From Rhododendron vialii (lineage: Eukaryota > Streptophyta > Magnoliopsida > Ericales > Ericaceae), in assembly GCF_030253575.1 (NCBI RefSeq), contig NC_080569.1, positions 8,437,501-8,501,500 of the forward strand: a DNA stretch of 64,000 nucleotides. The letters are read 5' to 3'. This document shows, in pieces, positions 23,944-36,700 of the stretch. Numbering within the stretch: the stretch's first letter is position 1; every line of letters begins with the position of its first letter. The notes beneath the pieces are model-generated. The model was not told the origin of the DNA, searched no databases, and saw only the letters and a program-made list of their open reading frames with translations. The position numbers were made by a program, and so were the translations under genes.

Positions 23944-26900
23944 ATGGCCAGTTCGATAACGAGCGCCGTCTACCTCCACGTCATCGAAGACGTCATCAAC
24001 AAGGTCCGAGACGAGTTCGCACTCAGTGATGGGCCCGACGAGACTGTCCTCGAAATGCTTCAAAGAGTAATTTTTACATCTCCTTCATAGTTGCTTTCAT
24101 GTACTTCCAATAGGGTTTCATTTGGATGTGAGTAAGATGAATTTCGGGTTCATTTGGTAATTTTTGCTAAATTGCGTGGTCGTTTTGATCTGATAAGTTT
24201 TAGGGTTTCTGATTTGTTGATTTGTTGGTGTAAATAGAAATGGGTGTCCAAAATGGTAGAAGCTGGTGCTGTATTGGGTCCGATCGAGAGGTCCTCAACA
24301 ACGAAGCAGACTCCAGGAGGCTCTGTCGCGCCGGTTCATGATCTTAATATGCCGTATGAAGGGACCGAGTACGAAACTCCCACAGCCGATATGCTCTTTC
24401 CCCCAGTAAGTTTCGATGACGGGGTTTGTTGTGAAATTGGTTCTATTCTTGGTTTAGCTAATCTGAGTCATCTTACTAGGATAAGAAAGCTGTTTCGCTT
24501 GATTGTATCATTATATGCTTCGGAAGCCTACTTGCTCACCGAGTATTTACTTGTATGAACTTAGTTTGTTTGTGTAATTTCGCGCTTAACTTTTACTTTG
24601 GGATATTACTTGCAGACGCCATTGCAGACTCCTTTTCAAACTCCGTTACCCGGAACAGCCCAAACACCTCTACCCGGAACTGCCCAAACACCTCTACCGG
24701 GTACTGCAGACAACTCAATGTATAATTTTCCTGCCGATGGCACTCCCAATGACTATTCTTCAGTACATGATTCTGGAGGTGTATCTGAGACGAAAGATGG
24801 GATGCCTAGCCCATACATGGTAATTCTCAGTAATATTTGTCAGTAGTGGAAGTTTTTTGTTCAGTAATGATTATACCCACATTAGTTGTTACTACTTGTT
24901 AGTACTGATGGTACTCTTTCGTTCTGATTGTGGCTTAAGTAGCAAGTATGAGTTGTACTTGTGGGCATAATTATTGGGCTGGATTATAGTTTCTTGCATT
25001 GTGCAGCAACCGCCCTCTGCTTGGATGAACCAAAGGACTCCTCTAAGTGTTGATGTTAATGTTGGTTGGTATTTTGGTAATTTTGTGCCCAATTTCTTAG
25101 TGTCGATGTTAATGTTTGTGCACTAATTGCTTTCATCTTTTTGTAGCTTATGTGGAAGGGCGGGAAGACTTGGACAGGGGAACATCTCAACAACCAATGA
25201 TGCAGGTGATTGTTATCTATTTCTGGTATTGTGATTTGTGAAATCATGATTGGGTTTATGGTTTGGGGACTTATCCCCCCTCAAAAGTTTGTGGCCTTTT
25301 TCTCACATTACTAATTTTTTTACCAAAACACTCCAAAACAGCATCTGTTGTAATTTCTCTTTTTTGGCTAACACTTGGAACTGTTACAATCACACACGTA
25401 AACCCCTCTCCGGGCCAAAACGAAGTACAAAGGGGCAAAATCATTTCAATCGTACAATTGTAAAGGCAAACACGATAAACGTAATCAGTAAGGCTTAGTA
25501 CACTTATCGTGAGAGGAAGAAAGGTGCTATGCTGATGTACCACCAAAAGAAGTTGTCCCTTGGGCACAAACCCTGACAGATAAGAGAGTGATAAATTCCA
25601 ATAACTCTAGAGCGAAAAGAGTTGTTACGAGTTGTGAGCTATGTTTCTTGGGCTGTGCAGTCCCCTTATAAAGCAAAAGATTGAATATGTACCTAAAAGT
25701 ACAGAAAATGCAAAATGTCACATTTAATGTCTATGACATATTACAGAAGGCAAGTAAATAAGGGGGAAGGATAATATCTGAGTACAATATTGAAGGCAGG
25801 ACCAGAGGAAGACTTCCACAATAACCAAATAATTAGATGGGAGCGATTCATCGAAGTACGGAAGGCAGGACTTCTCCACTCATTAATGCTGTATCAGAGG
25901 GCATGACCACATGATTATGTAGAGACGGGATATGTCTGAGATGAATTGCAATTAGGACACGGCCGGAGAATAGTTTAAAGTTGCCCCTCTCTCTAATGGC
26001 TCAACCTTTTATAAGAGATTAGTTGTTTACAATCTAATATTTTACTCTCTTCTTCCGCTTTTTAATTCAAAATATAGTTGAAATTCGACATAAAGGGAAT
26101 GCTTCCTCACCCTGTATGCAAGAGAAGGATAAAAGGAAAGCAAAGTCGTGCACCTCTTCTTTATCTTGGAGATTTCTAGAAGATGTCATTTATTGGTTAT
26201 GGGATGTCTGGAAATTGGATCTTGGGTTTCCAATAATGACAAAAGAAATACAGGGCATGTTTTCCTCACATTTGGTTTTTGCTTTTTTCCTTGAAGAAGC
26301 TGGAAAAAATGAAAAGGGGGGCGGGGGGTCACGGTCTGCTACATATTCTCTCACCATGAACTCATTATTGCAACCACTTTGTATTTTATGCCGGTCTTAA
26401 TGTTGGAGAATTATCTAGGACTTCTTCATGTCTGCTGGCAAGCGGAAACGTGATGAGTTTGCTTCGCGACACCAGAATGGTGGATACATACCGCAGCGAG
26501 ATGGAGCTGGAGATGCTTGGTCAGATCATTTTCAGGTGGAGCTCCTTAGCTTCCGTGTGTATATTTCAAGTGATACTTTTTCTTGTTCATCTCTTTGATG
26601 CTTGCATTATGAGTACTTCCTTGCCTGATTATAAACTATAAAGACAGCTTTCTTTCAACAGAGTCTGAACAGACATCTTTTAGCAACTAACTCAGTGATT
26701 GCTAACAAGTAAACCTCTTGCCATATTCAAAACATGTTGCGACTAGCTCTTTTTGATGCCTTGCCAATCTAGCTCAAGGTTTTCTAGAAGTTTAAGTGGG
26801 TAGTTTCTGTAAGGGTCAATCTTACTGCTCGATCAAGCACAACAAAATCTCCAACAGATAGAAGCGAGAACCTGTATAATGAGCAAAAAAACAGAGATAG

Positions 26901-29900
26901 GAGCAATTCAAACACTCAGAAAGTACATTGAGTAGCCTTACCTGGCTGAGAAGTTTGTATCTTGACTAGTGACCTATGCACTCAACATCAAGCAATATCG
27001 AGTGTGGAGATAAAATTTGAGTCACACAAGATGCTGCAGCTATCTTTGAGATGCAAGGTTATTGACAGGGGATATTGTAAGTGGAGAGGGGCATGGACTA
27101 ATGAATTGGACGATATACTTTTAGTAGTTAGATATACACACACACACACACACAAATCAAGATGGGGTGTTAAGTGCATGCGCATCCTAGTTGCGTGGCA
27201 CATCATTTATTGATGGCACAAGGATTGTCTACTATATTCTAGTAATCTAGTTACTACTTATTTATAGAGTTGACTGAATAGGAAGCTTGTTAGACTATGA
27301 CCGCATGTATTGAAAACATACCATTGATACTGATGCTCAAGGATATTGTGAGCTGTTATAACTACAAGGTCGTCAATCGGTAGCCGTTGGGCACGAGAGA
27401 ATTAATATTGGATCCCCAAGGACAAAATAGTCCTTGGAAGGGGCAAAATAGTACTTGCATAGTGGAACGGGCAACGGGATATGTGAAGCAGTAAATTTTT
27501 TTGGGATCTTTTTGATCTAGTCTTTGGTTGTTTCTCTTAATTTTTATTGAATTCAGTTCAATTTTTTTTGGATCAACCGTTCCTCTTGACGAGAGGACCA
27601 AAGGTGTAAAAAGGTCGCTAAAGATGGAAAAAGTTTGAAAAAGACGAAAAATACAGTCTTTTATTGTTTTTAGCGTCGTCTTATGCAAACTTTTTCAACT
27701 TTGGTCTATATTTTATGCTTTTCCGATTCTCCACATTGAGACGAACAATGTGATGTAAAAATTATGACAAAAAAGCTCAAAAAAGAGGTATCTAACAGTT
27801 AAATAATACCGACTGTCTTGACAAAAATTAATTTAGTCCGAACACGCTCTAATTGCAAAGGGGATTATTAAGACTCCATCTTGCAATGGTAGTATTTTTG
27901 GGGGTTCTAAGTTTTTGAGAGGACATGCAATTAACACACTCAATTTCATTTTTAAAGCATTTCCCGACAATACCTCAGTTCCCATTTTTTGATATTTACA
28001 CAATCATTCATGACTCATTAGGGATAATTTTTGAAAAGTTAAAACTTTTTATGCTTTGACTAATTATGGGACACCCCAAATGGGACAGGAGGACTAACTA
28101 TAAGGGATGGAGGAAGTATTTCATATTGCTAAACGAACATGAATTACCGATTTGTGCTTGAGCTGCAGTTAGCAGATTTTTTAGTCATATTTAACGCAAA
28201 ATCATAATCAATCTTGGTGGCCCCGACTGTAAGAACAGACACACTTGGATATCCTGAAGTTTTCCACAAGTGAAATTAGGTAATGAGTACCATATTTTCG
28301 TTCATTCTATTGTTGCATCCAACTTGATTAATATGGCCAGCATGGATCATCCATGTTTGGTGGGTCTCTCTCTCATCCATTATTAGGTGACCCCCTATGT
28401 GATTCCTTCTATTCAATCTTCTAGCACCAAAGTTGAATGATCTAGTATTGAGACCCATTAATGGGGAAGATGGGTGTACTTTTAATGTTTTCTGGGCTTA
28501 AGGTCTAATTTTAGAAAAAGATCCCTTGATGATCAACCATATGAACTGATTTTATCATGTGCTGTTAGCACTTTTAATGTAATTTCTAATCTGATTATGG
28601 TCAAATCAGGTAAATCAAGGGGCCAATACTGAGAGCAATATTATCACTGCCGCGAATCGGGTGGTGATCACTCAGGGGGCGAGGTTGTCTTCAAGGATTC
28701 CTCAGTCGGATGGGCCAATTCCTGATCCTTATGATGATGCGCTTTCTACACCTAATGTGAGCTGTTGCTTCCATTCGGTTCACCCATTAATAGCTCAAAG
28801 AAATGCAAAAGTTTGCATAGTTTGGTTGGTGTGTGACTTGTGTGTGCTCCAAAAGATGTTAGACTAATATGATCCCGTACAATCCCGTGACAGTGCCCCA
28901 AAGCATGGTTAGACTGAGCCTGCCCTGACTGGTTACAAGATGCAAGAAAGAATGCGTTGGGTTGTTGCCCCTTTTACAAAACCAAAGTAAACACGAGTAG
29001 GAGTATATGTTTCACCTTTGATAAAGCTCCACACATGTAATCCCCAATCATTGGGGGTATGAGCTGGGGAAGATCGGAGACAGACCTAACCTTTGGTTCT
29101 ATGTTTCTGGTATTTGTGACACCAATTTTAGTCAGTTTAATACGCTGAACTTATCCATAAAGTTACAATACTTTGACTGAGAATTGAAATTTGAGTGCAT
29201 AGAATATTGTAATCTGGGTGGTGGTTACTGGCTGTGTCAGAACGCAGTGCAATGGTGCGTTGACATTTTGATTCAATGTGAGTGTTTTCCTAAGCTTGAG
29301 AGTTTCGGTAACTCATGTTCTATTTCATCCCGTCTGTTGCATTTAGTATTGTGCATGTACTTCAAACCTTGACATGCAGCGTACCTGCTATTTTCAAAGA
29401 TTCACACAAATCCTTTATATGGTATAACAATTTCTCTTTATGGAACTCATAAAATGAAACAACTGACGGAGCCTCCAGCTGTTCCTTTTGTGAACTGAGA
29501 CTCTTTCTTGATGTTCTCTAGATATACAATTATCAAGGAGTTGTCAATGAAGACTACAATATAGTGAACACACCGGCACCAAACGGTAAACTTGTAACCT
29601 AATTTGACCTAAATAGTTTGTCCAATTAATATTTTCCCTTTGATGTTGGAGCTAATTATTATCTGCAATTCTGCATCTTTTAGATCAAGCAGGTACTCCT
29701 GCTTTTGTCATGAAGAATGATGTTGGAGATGACGACGATGACGAGCCCTTGAATGAAGATGATGACGATGATGAGTTGGATGATCTGGACCAGGGAGAAG
29801 AGCTGAACACACAACATTTAGTTTTGGCTCAGTTTGATAAGGTATGTGCTTCAGTCTTCTTCTTTTTCTTCTTTGTGTATTCCATGACTTAAATAAAAGG

Positions 29901-30384
29901 ACAAATAAAATAGAGAGAAAACGAGAGGCATATCTCCCAGTACGAGAGAGAAATTACAAACTACTAGTCAGTTAGATTCAACACTAGCAGATTTATGAGT
30001 TATGTGGTCCATTCTTAATCCCTGTAATGATTGTTCGTACGTCATATTTGTCATTTATGCCTGTAATTGACAACATCAACCCTCATAAACATGACGCCAT
30101 AATACGTTTGGGTGTGTAGGTTACGAGGACCAAGAGCAGGTGGAAATGCACTTTGAAAGATGGCATTATGCACATAAACAACGATGACACTCTCTTTAAT
30201 AAGGTGTGTTTGGAACCAGTCTGCCAGTTCTTGTTATTCTTGTCTCTTCATTCATTAGCCTTTTGAATAACTAAATGATTGCTTATCTTCCTTCATGCCC
30301 TTGGGTCTTACTTTATCCTTTACTTCAAAGTTCTGATTTCTGTGCTGCGACTATTTTCAGGCAAATGGAGAGTTTGATTTCTGA
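23944..30384 (+). CDS. TFIIA-L: Transcription initiation factor IIA large subunit (alpha/beta precursor)
   Basis: Eleven exons: 23944-24066, 24238-24405, 24616-24819, 25007-25064, 25147-25205, 26419-26535, 28610-28756, 29522-29585, 29684-29841, 30120-30203 and 30361-30384. The total is 1206 nt, 401 aa. The N-terminal helical domain (VYLHVIEDVINKVRDEF) forms a four-helix bundle with the small subunit. The middle is a variable linker with three PLPGTAQT-type repeats in exon 3. The acidic stretch DDDDDEPLNEDDDDDELDD precedes the C-terminal beta-barrel (LNTQHLVLAQFDKVTRTKSR to NNDDTLFNKANGEFDF), which contacts TBP and DNA. Known role: stabilises TBP on the TATA box for RNA polymerase II. Introns 5 and 6 are long (1.2 and 2.1 kb) and hold repeats. 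The splice phases fit throughout. Confidence 0.95.
25330..26000 (-). repeat. Possible solo-LTR-like fossil in TFIIA-L intron 5
   Basis: On the minus strand the segment holds a TATA-like motif (gctttataagggga near 25662-25675) followed by leader-like sequence with no coding potential. It makes intron 5 much longer than most of its neighbours. No paired copy or coding part is present. Family undetermined; weak call. Confidence 0.15.
27135..27154. repeat. (CA)n microsatellite
   Basis: About ten CA units in intron 6 of TFIIA-L. Confidence 0.85.
27500..27800. repeat. AT-rich repeat with CTTGACGAG core, copy 2
   Basis: The palindrome-like ctcttgacgagagg near 27583-27596 and attctccacattgagacgaa near 27725-27745 flank a poly-A/T region. 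The tail acaatgtgatgtaaaaatta recurs near 6520-6545. Lies in intron 6 of TFIIA-L. Confidence 0.35.
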
Positions 30385-31839
30385 TTGTGTTACAGAGATC
30401 CCCTGACAATTGCTGTCCGAGAGCAAATCTAGACATGTCACTGTGTGCTCTGTGATGTTCTTTTCGCATTTTTCCTTGAGTGGAAGAGGAGAATTGTGAT
30501 TCTTGGTGCTTTTGAGAGGGGATGATGGGTCGGCTGGTGTCTGTAGATAACGAAGCCAATCTATTTTGCCCTAAGTAGATGGCTGCTGGAATTTTTTCCC
30601 CAATTTTTTTCTCTGGTGGAATTTTAATACCTATACTCTATACTTGGGGCCAGTAATTTATGTCGAACAGCATCAGTGGTTTTTATTCGTGTTATATTTT
30701 GTCGGGTTCGTTGGCTGTTCACTGTTCAGTTGGTCTCCAGTTCAGTGTGCTTTTATGTTATCGATTAAAGAGTTGTAAAACAGAAAGGAAGATAAGATGT
30801 CTTGAAAATGAGAAGATAGGATGTCTTAAAACAGAAAGGATGCCTTTGATTGTCATGCCATCGCTGGTTTCCCCTTGTTGATGTAACCGTGTCTGTTGAA
30901 TTCATTAAATTTTTCATGGTTGGGTTCTGTTGGATTGCATTTTGTCAACATTATTTGTGGTGGATTTGGAATCACTCCCGTTTTCATCGAGCGAAATAGG
31001 TTAATATTGTGAGATGTGGCTTGTACGGAGGAGGGACTCCCAGCGAACCCGGCGAGACACCCATTGCCTGCAAGCATATTGAGCTTGCAACAATTTCCCT
31101 TAGGACGCAAATCTAGGGTGTCCAGACGCGGTCGGGGTATAGTCACATACTCGCTCTTAATTGCGTTAGATGGTGGTTAAGTCTATCCTGATCTCATGGT
31201 GCGAAGATACATATATTTTTGCAAAATGTCTTGGGCCAACTTACGCACACCTCGGACTAATCTCCTCTCCCACAGAAGATTCATACGCATACTACTTTAG
31301 TGAGTTTTTGTTGAAGGTACAATTGAAAGGGCAATGGTACATGGTCGGAATCCTCCTACTGTCCGATAGTTGATTTGCCTTCCCTTCCTTTCCCCCCCTG
31401 AATGTAGGCATAGTCTCGTGTATCGAACCATGTAAATCTTGTTTCTGTTATTGTTTTCGTTCATCTTTATTTTTCGCGATAAACCAATTAGTTGCGTTTA
31501 CATTAGCAGAAGATGTTCAAACCTCGCCCATCCGAGTTATCTGGCGTTCTTACCATCAGGGAAGGAGAAAAAAAACAAAGGAAGGAATGAGACAATGTAT
31601 GCCATGGCAAAGCAGATCTCTGTCAAAAAAAACAACCACCACAAGGTCCACCAGCCTCTTTAGCTGGGCAGTCTCGGAAGGAAAATATGACAGCAAGAAG
31701 AATGAAGGAAAATAGAGGAGGAGAAACATCCGTCGGTTTTCCGTTAAACTACCAGCCAAACAAAAACCCTATTACATCAAGGAAACACAAATGAGAGAGA
31801 GAGAGAGAGAGAGGGAGGGAGGGACGCTTATTCCGAGAC
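30385..31839. other. Convergent spacer, TFIIA-L to the 138-aa protein gene
   Basis: Two 3' UTRs face each other here. A 'aaaacagaaaggatg'-like phrase occurs twice near 30775-30845. A GA microsatellite lies at 31793-31820. No other gene or repeat recognised. Confidence 0.45.
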
Positions 31840-32256
31840 TCACTGCACGCGATTGACAAGCGTGCATTGCGCCTGGAAGAAAGAAAACAGCGACGAAGCC
31901 TCTGGGAACGCATCCGAATCCGGAGACTGCGGGGGTGTAATTGTCGTTTCATCGTCCACGACGACATTCCCGCTGCTTCGGGCGCTCGGGATTACCAACT
32001 GCTCCTCCTCTTCTCCCTCCCCCAAATGCATGGGGGAGAGAACGAGCGGCGACAGCAGGGGAATGGCGCAGCACGAGGGAGCCTCGTTGGAACGAGCACA
32101 ATAATAAGGGTTCTCGGTTTCGCCGTCGACGACCATCTGATCGAGCTGGAGAGCTGCCGGAGCCTGTTTCTGTAGCCTGGTTTGGGGTACTGGTTGGACC
32201 AGCCACGGTTTTGCCTTGCATTCGGCTTTGACGTTCTCGTTGTTGCTTGTCTCCAT
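31840..32256 (-). CDS. Uncharacterised 138-aa plant protein
   Basis: A single open frame from METSNNENVKAECKAKPWLV to the TAG at 31840. I do not recognise the family. The chosen ATG at 32256 follows a GA-rich leader (CT-rich on the + strand, 32283-32317); longer in-frame starts would force translation through that leader. The protein has an aromatic/basic start (KPWLVQPVPQTRLQKQ), a Cys pair (SCCAIP), a hydrophobic Pro-rich patch (PLLSPLVLSPMHLGE), an acidic run, and TITPPQSPDSD, a possible proline-directed phosphorylation cluster. It ends FFQAQCTLVNRVQ. No signal peptide or membrane segment is seen. The even composition and clean frame suggest a real gene, but a multi-exon version cannot be excluded. 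Confidence 0.6.
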   Translation of the reverse strand: METSNNENVKAECKAKPWLVQPVPQTRLQKQAPAALQLDQMVVDGETENPYYCARSNEAPSCCAIPLLSPLVLSPMHLGEGEEEEQLVIPSARSSGNVVVDDETTITPPQSPDSDAFPEASSLFSFFQAQCTLVNRVQ

Positions 32257-32283
32257 TTGTTGAGCCACAAAGATGTTTTGTGA

Positions 32284-32316
<33 letters not shown>

Positions 32317-32488
32317 GGGGTGATCAATGTTATGGTGGATGGATATAAAAGAAAGAGAAAGGGAAGGGCGGGTGCGTGTGGTACGAGAGGATAGGAGTGA
32401 GGCATGGATGGTGGTAAATGGGACTTTGTCTTCTTGGGGAGCGGGAAATAAGGGGCGTCGGTTATAGTGGCAAAGGTGGGAAGGTCTT

Positions 32489-32697
32489 CGAATTGGTATT
32501 ATGCAGTGAGTTATACAGCATTGTGTTGCACATTTTTTAGCCGTCGAATCGTGCATTCGACGGTTTAGATCTCATCTTAACACTTAACAATTGAAAGTCG
32601 TTTATTGTCGAGATGAAATTCGAACCGTCGAATGCACGATCTGACGGCTCGAAAGTACGCAACACGATATCATTGTACAACTGTATCCTCCAATTCG
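32489..32697. repeat. Fold-back MITE, CCGTCGAATCGTGCA family, copy 1
   Basis: About 209 bp from cgaattgg to ccaattcg. The arms pair almost end to end: agccgtcgaatcgtgcattc on the left against gaatgcacgatctgacggct on the right. A second copy lies at 43891. It stands 230 bp upstream of the 138-aa protein start. Confidence 0.75.
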
Positions 32698-32949
32698 TGT
32701 GGGTAAGGGGAAAAAGGTTAATTAATTTTGAATGTCAGTTACGGGAAACGGATTTTTGCTAAATACTCCTATGTGCTTGTCTTGACCTATTGTTTTTATT
32801 GCTTTATATAGTACCCAATAAAGTGTCATAATTGAGGGAGAGGCTACGAATTTATATTTTCTTCCTTCCCCACACGTAAACATGTGAAGCGACTATGAGA
32901 GAAACCGTAGATATTAGGTAGAAGCTCGTGAAAGTTGGCTCCGAATACC

Positions 32950-33126
32950 TTTTTTTTTGTCACACATAGTTATCTAGTCTACCCTTATGGGAATAGAAGA
33001 GGGGTACCGCTAAGCGGCATATAGGTGGAGCAAACCCACACCAAGCCCTCGCGCTGCTGGCATCGAACCATCACCTTTTATGTGGAACAGATGAGGAAGT
33101 GCCGTTGGGTTACAAGCCCGTTTGAC
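32950..33126 (-). mobile_element. tRNA-derived SINE
   Basis: On the minus strand a pol III A-box (TGTAACCCAACGG, 33102-33114) and B-box (GGTTCGATGCC, 33059-33069) stand about 33 bp apart, and the element ends in a poly(A) run (poly-T at 32950-32958 on the + strand). Possible target duplications are tccgaata at about 32940 and tccgaaata at about 33128. About 177 bp. Confidence 0.7.
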
Positions 33127-33299
33127 ATCCGAAATATCTTATATTACCAAAAAAACCCAAAGAGTTCAACTTTCGTAAACCACACTTTAATTTTAATTGC
33201 TTATGCAGCCAGACTTGGACTGGACAGTTGGGTGATGCGGGTAACATTTCTTATTTTTCTGGTATAGTAATACAGCTGTTACCTTGTTTCACTTAACTT

Positions 33300-33530
33300 C
33301 TTTTTTTTTTGAGTATTTTAGGTTTTGTCTTTAATCAATTTTTTTTGCATTTGTTAATTTGCGTTAGAATTTTGTGGATTATTAGTTCGTCTCGGTGAGA
33401 GGAATCGAAATAATAAAAAATTATGATTTTAATCTAAATATTTTAAAAACATCCAAGATAAAACTCAAAAAACACAATTTTTTAATAAAGACAAATTTTT
33501 TTTAAAATCAAATAGCTATGTGAAAAAAGG
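33300..33530. repeat. AT-rich repeat with TTCGTCTCGGTGAGAGG core, copy 3
   Basis: The core at 33386-33406 is flanked by A/T homopolymers. It is very similar to the core at 43603-43625. Confidence 0.4.
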
Positions 33531-33733
33531 CCTAAATTGAATTATTTTTAATACTATGCAGTAGTAGTTATGTATTTTACCGAACTTGGTGTACTCATCA
33601 ATTGTGAGCGGAAAGAGGAGACCACCAACAATAAAATTGGTCAAGTGGTCAATAGATAAGAACAAGTTTGTGTGTATACAGAATCACCATCAACTGTCAA
33701 CCGTCTCTCTCTCTCTCTCCCTGATCGTCCAGA

Positions 33734-36700
33734 ATGGCTTGCAGCGTGTCCGCTCCAACTCTGCTCAACCTAAAGCACTCACACTCACCACTACTTCAGC
33801 CCAAGAAATCGAAAACCCGTTTCTCTATCCCCTATATCAACTGCTCACACCCACCTTCCAAATTCCTTTTCTTCTCATCCTCCATTGCTCAATTTAGACA
33901 TCCCGTGTCTAAAAATCTGAACTTTCTCTCCGGTGGCACCGCCATATCGAAGGTAACCATGCTAATTGAATAACTACGATCTGTTGCTTTTTTGAGGGTT
34001 TTCTGAGGATTAGCAACTGTGTTGAATTACTTGACATTTTTTGGGTAGGTTCGAGCATCTGCTGGGGGAGAAGCAAAGTCGCTTGGTTCTGACGCAACAT
34101 ATCAAGAAGCCTTCTCTTGGCCTTCTGTTATTATCCCGTACGCCCCATTGATTTCAGGAATAGCTTTTTATTCTTTTTGTTGACGGGTACTTTCTTCTTA
34201 GAATTTCGGTTGAAGGGTACTCAAATTTGTGTTCGAATTAGTTCTATGATCATGGGTTGGTGGCAAATTTAACGAGCATTTGGGTTTCTCCTTCAATCCT
34301 GTGCATGTTTTCGACTTTCGTTTTTTGATAGTAGGTTCTTTTTTTGTTTTAAATTTGTTGGAAGGGTACTCAAATTAGTGTATTCGTAAATTTTACGAGT
34401 AAGAGTTCATTAATACATGATTGGTGGCAATTTCGCAAAGCTTTTAGGGTTCTCCTACAAAAATAGGGGATTGATATGTTATTTGTTACTATTATACTGT
34501 TTAATCAAGTTGTGGAAGTGGTTTCTTGCTTGAAGAAGGAGAAAGCTATGGTACACATAGTTTGTACCCAACAATGTTACGTGTTGGTTGGTGAATGTCA
34601 CATATTTTTTTTGGTATAACTATGATAGGTCTGTACCATAGAAGAGTAAAGTACGCATATTTATCGTCAAGTTATGAGTTTGATGGTTCATGCGTTATGC
34701 ATTTTTTATAGTTCAATTTGTTGCATATTTGTTTGATTCGTTTGTTGTGACTTTTATAGTGTTTGTAAAGTAATATTCTGGTCAGTATGGATAGACTCTG
34801 TACGGTGACACAAACATGTTAACAATTATTTTGGTTGGTTATTGAAATTTTTGGTGTTTAGTTACGCAGCAGGTTGCGCAAATACTGATCAAAGTTATAC
34901 CGGAGATGTACCATATGCTTCTCCAAAGAATCAAGAACTTTAATTTGTCCTCTCAAAAGTAGGAAAGCATTTTGGTATATATGCTAATTCCTCTGATAAG
35001 GTACTGAAATTAGTGATCATACTAACTTTATGATTGAGAGTTGGAGCAATGTTGCTAAGTATTTAGGTTTTTCCTACCATACTTGGAGGTTAAAGTTCAA
35101 TATTCTGCTTAGTCAAGTTCTGGAGGTAGTTTCTTGCTTGAAGAATCAAGATCTTCTTTAATTTGTGATTTCAAATGTAGGAAAGCATTTATAGTTTACA
35201 TAGAAAAGATGTTTATCCACTAAAACATTTATTCATATTCTTATCGGGTACGTGTTATCGAATAAGGTCCATTGTAGAGAGAGTGAACAGGTCATTTCCT
35301 TGATTTCTTTCAATAACTTGTATCATAAAATTTCAGGTTTCTTTTTCCAGCCTTAGGAGGCTTATTATTTGGGTATGACATTGGTGCAACCTCTGGTGCC
35401 ACACTATCACTGCTGGTACAGTAACTGTACATGGGACAGTTTACAACTGTGCTAATGCTCTCTTTGATTCCAATTTGTATTCAGACATCTAAATTCCTGA
35501 TTTTGGCGATCTTGTAGTCACCTGAACTTAGTGGCACAGCTTGGTTCAACCTTTCAGCCGTTCAGCTTGGTCTAGTGGTATGGTTTCCTACTTGCTGTAC
35601 TATCCCGTATGTAGGGGACTGTGTAAATTATCCCCATCAAGCCGTGCCAATGGACCAGTGTCAGTTTCTTTTCATACCTGGCTTTATTTACAGGTTAGCG
35701 GCTCCCTTTATGGAGCTCTTCTTGGTTCCATTCTGGTCTACCCAATAGCTGATTTCCTTGGTACATCTCTCTACATATTTATATATTCAAAGCGATGTTC
35801 AAAACAAGTCCATGATTCTTTTTCCGCTTATTCGTAGCTGATTTTGTGAAGGGAGGAGGCGAGAACTTATCCTAGCAGCTCTATTATATGCGTTTGGGGG
35901 TTTGGTCACTGCCTCTGCTCCAGGCCTTGGGGTTCTATTAATAGGACGGCTCGTATATGGCCTTGGTATTGGTTTGGTGAGTTCAAAATGGACTCTTTCC
36001 GTAGTAGCTGTATAGTGATACTTCGGCTAAATTTTGATCCTATATTTATGGAGTTTCATTTGAGAAAGGAAAAGTAAAGGGATCTCTGAAGCTTTTTTTT
36101 TTTTCCCACTCTTTTCCTTTTCCTTTTGTTTTCCCTCCACACATCCAAGATCTAAATGCAGCCTAGAAAATAGTATTGACTATTGAGGTATCTTAGCATA
36201 TCTGTCTTGACAGGCAATGCATGGAGCTCCTCTTTATATTGCAGAGACTTGCCCATCTCAGATTCGTGGGACTTTAATATCACTGAAAGAACTCTTCATC
36301 GTTCTCGGGATTTTGGTATGTTTCTAATTGACCTTTATTATCATTGGTAGGTTTCCAAAACAAGTGTCTCTCAGCCATCTATTTATTTTATTTTTCTATC
36401 ATGAATGAATTGGAAATGGTATTTTGTAGTTGGGTTACTTCGTGGGTAGCTTTCAGATTGATGTAGTTGGAGGGTGGCGTTACATGTATGGGGTTAGTGC
36501 CCCAGTAGCTCTGATAATGGGATTAGGTATGTGGAGTCTGCCACCATCTCCACGCTGGTTACTCCTCCAGGCAGTTCAAGGTAAGGGGTCTCTACAGGAG
36601 CTCAAAGAGAAAGCCATCTCTGCCTACAGCAGGTTAAGGGGTCGACCCGTCGGTGACAAAGTTTCTGAGAGGCAAATTGAAGATACCCTTGGCTCTCTCA

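Larger units (their letters stand above)
32257..33733. other. Divergent spacer, 138-aa protein to plastid symporter
   Basis: Contains both promoters, a fold-back MITE, a tRNA-derived SINE and an AT-rich repeat, listed separately. A CT tract at 33703-33720 precedes the symporter start codon by 14 bp. Confidence 0.5.

Noticed and set aside
28898-29110. tRNA-like or SINE-like phrase near ggggaagatcggagacag
   Set aside because: I could not place both pol III boxes with correct spacing, so it is not called.
31853-32231. Several overlapping ORFs on both strands over the 138-aa protein
   Set aside because: Only the minus frame starting METSNN has a balanced composition and a leader-like upstream region; none of the others shows a motif.
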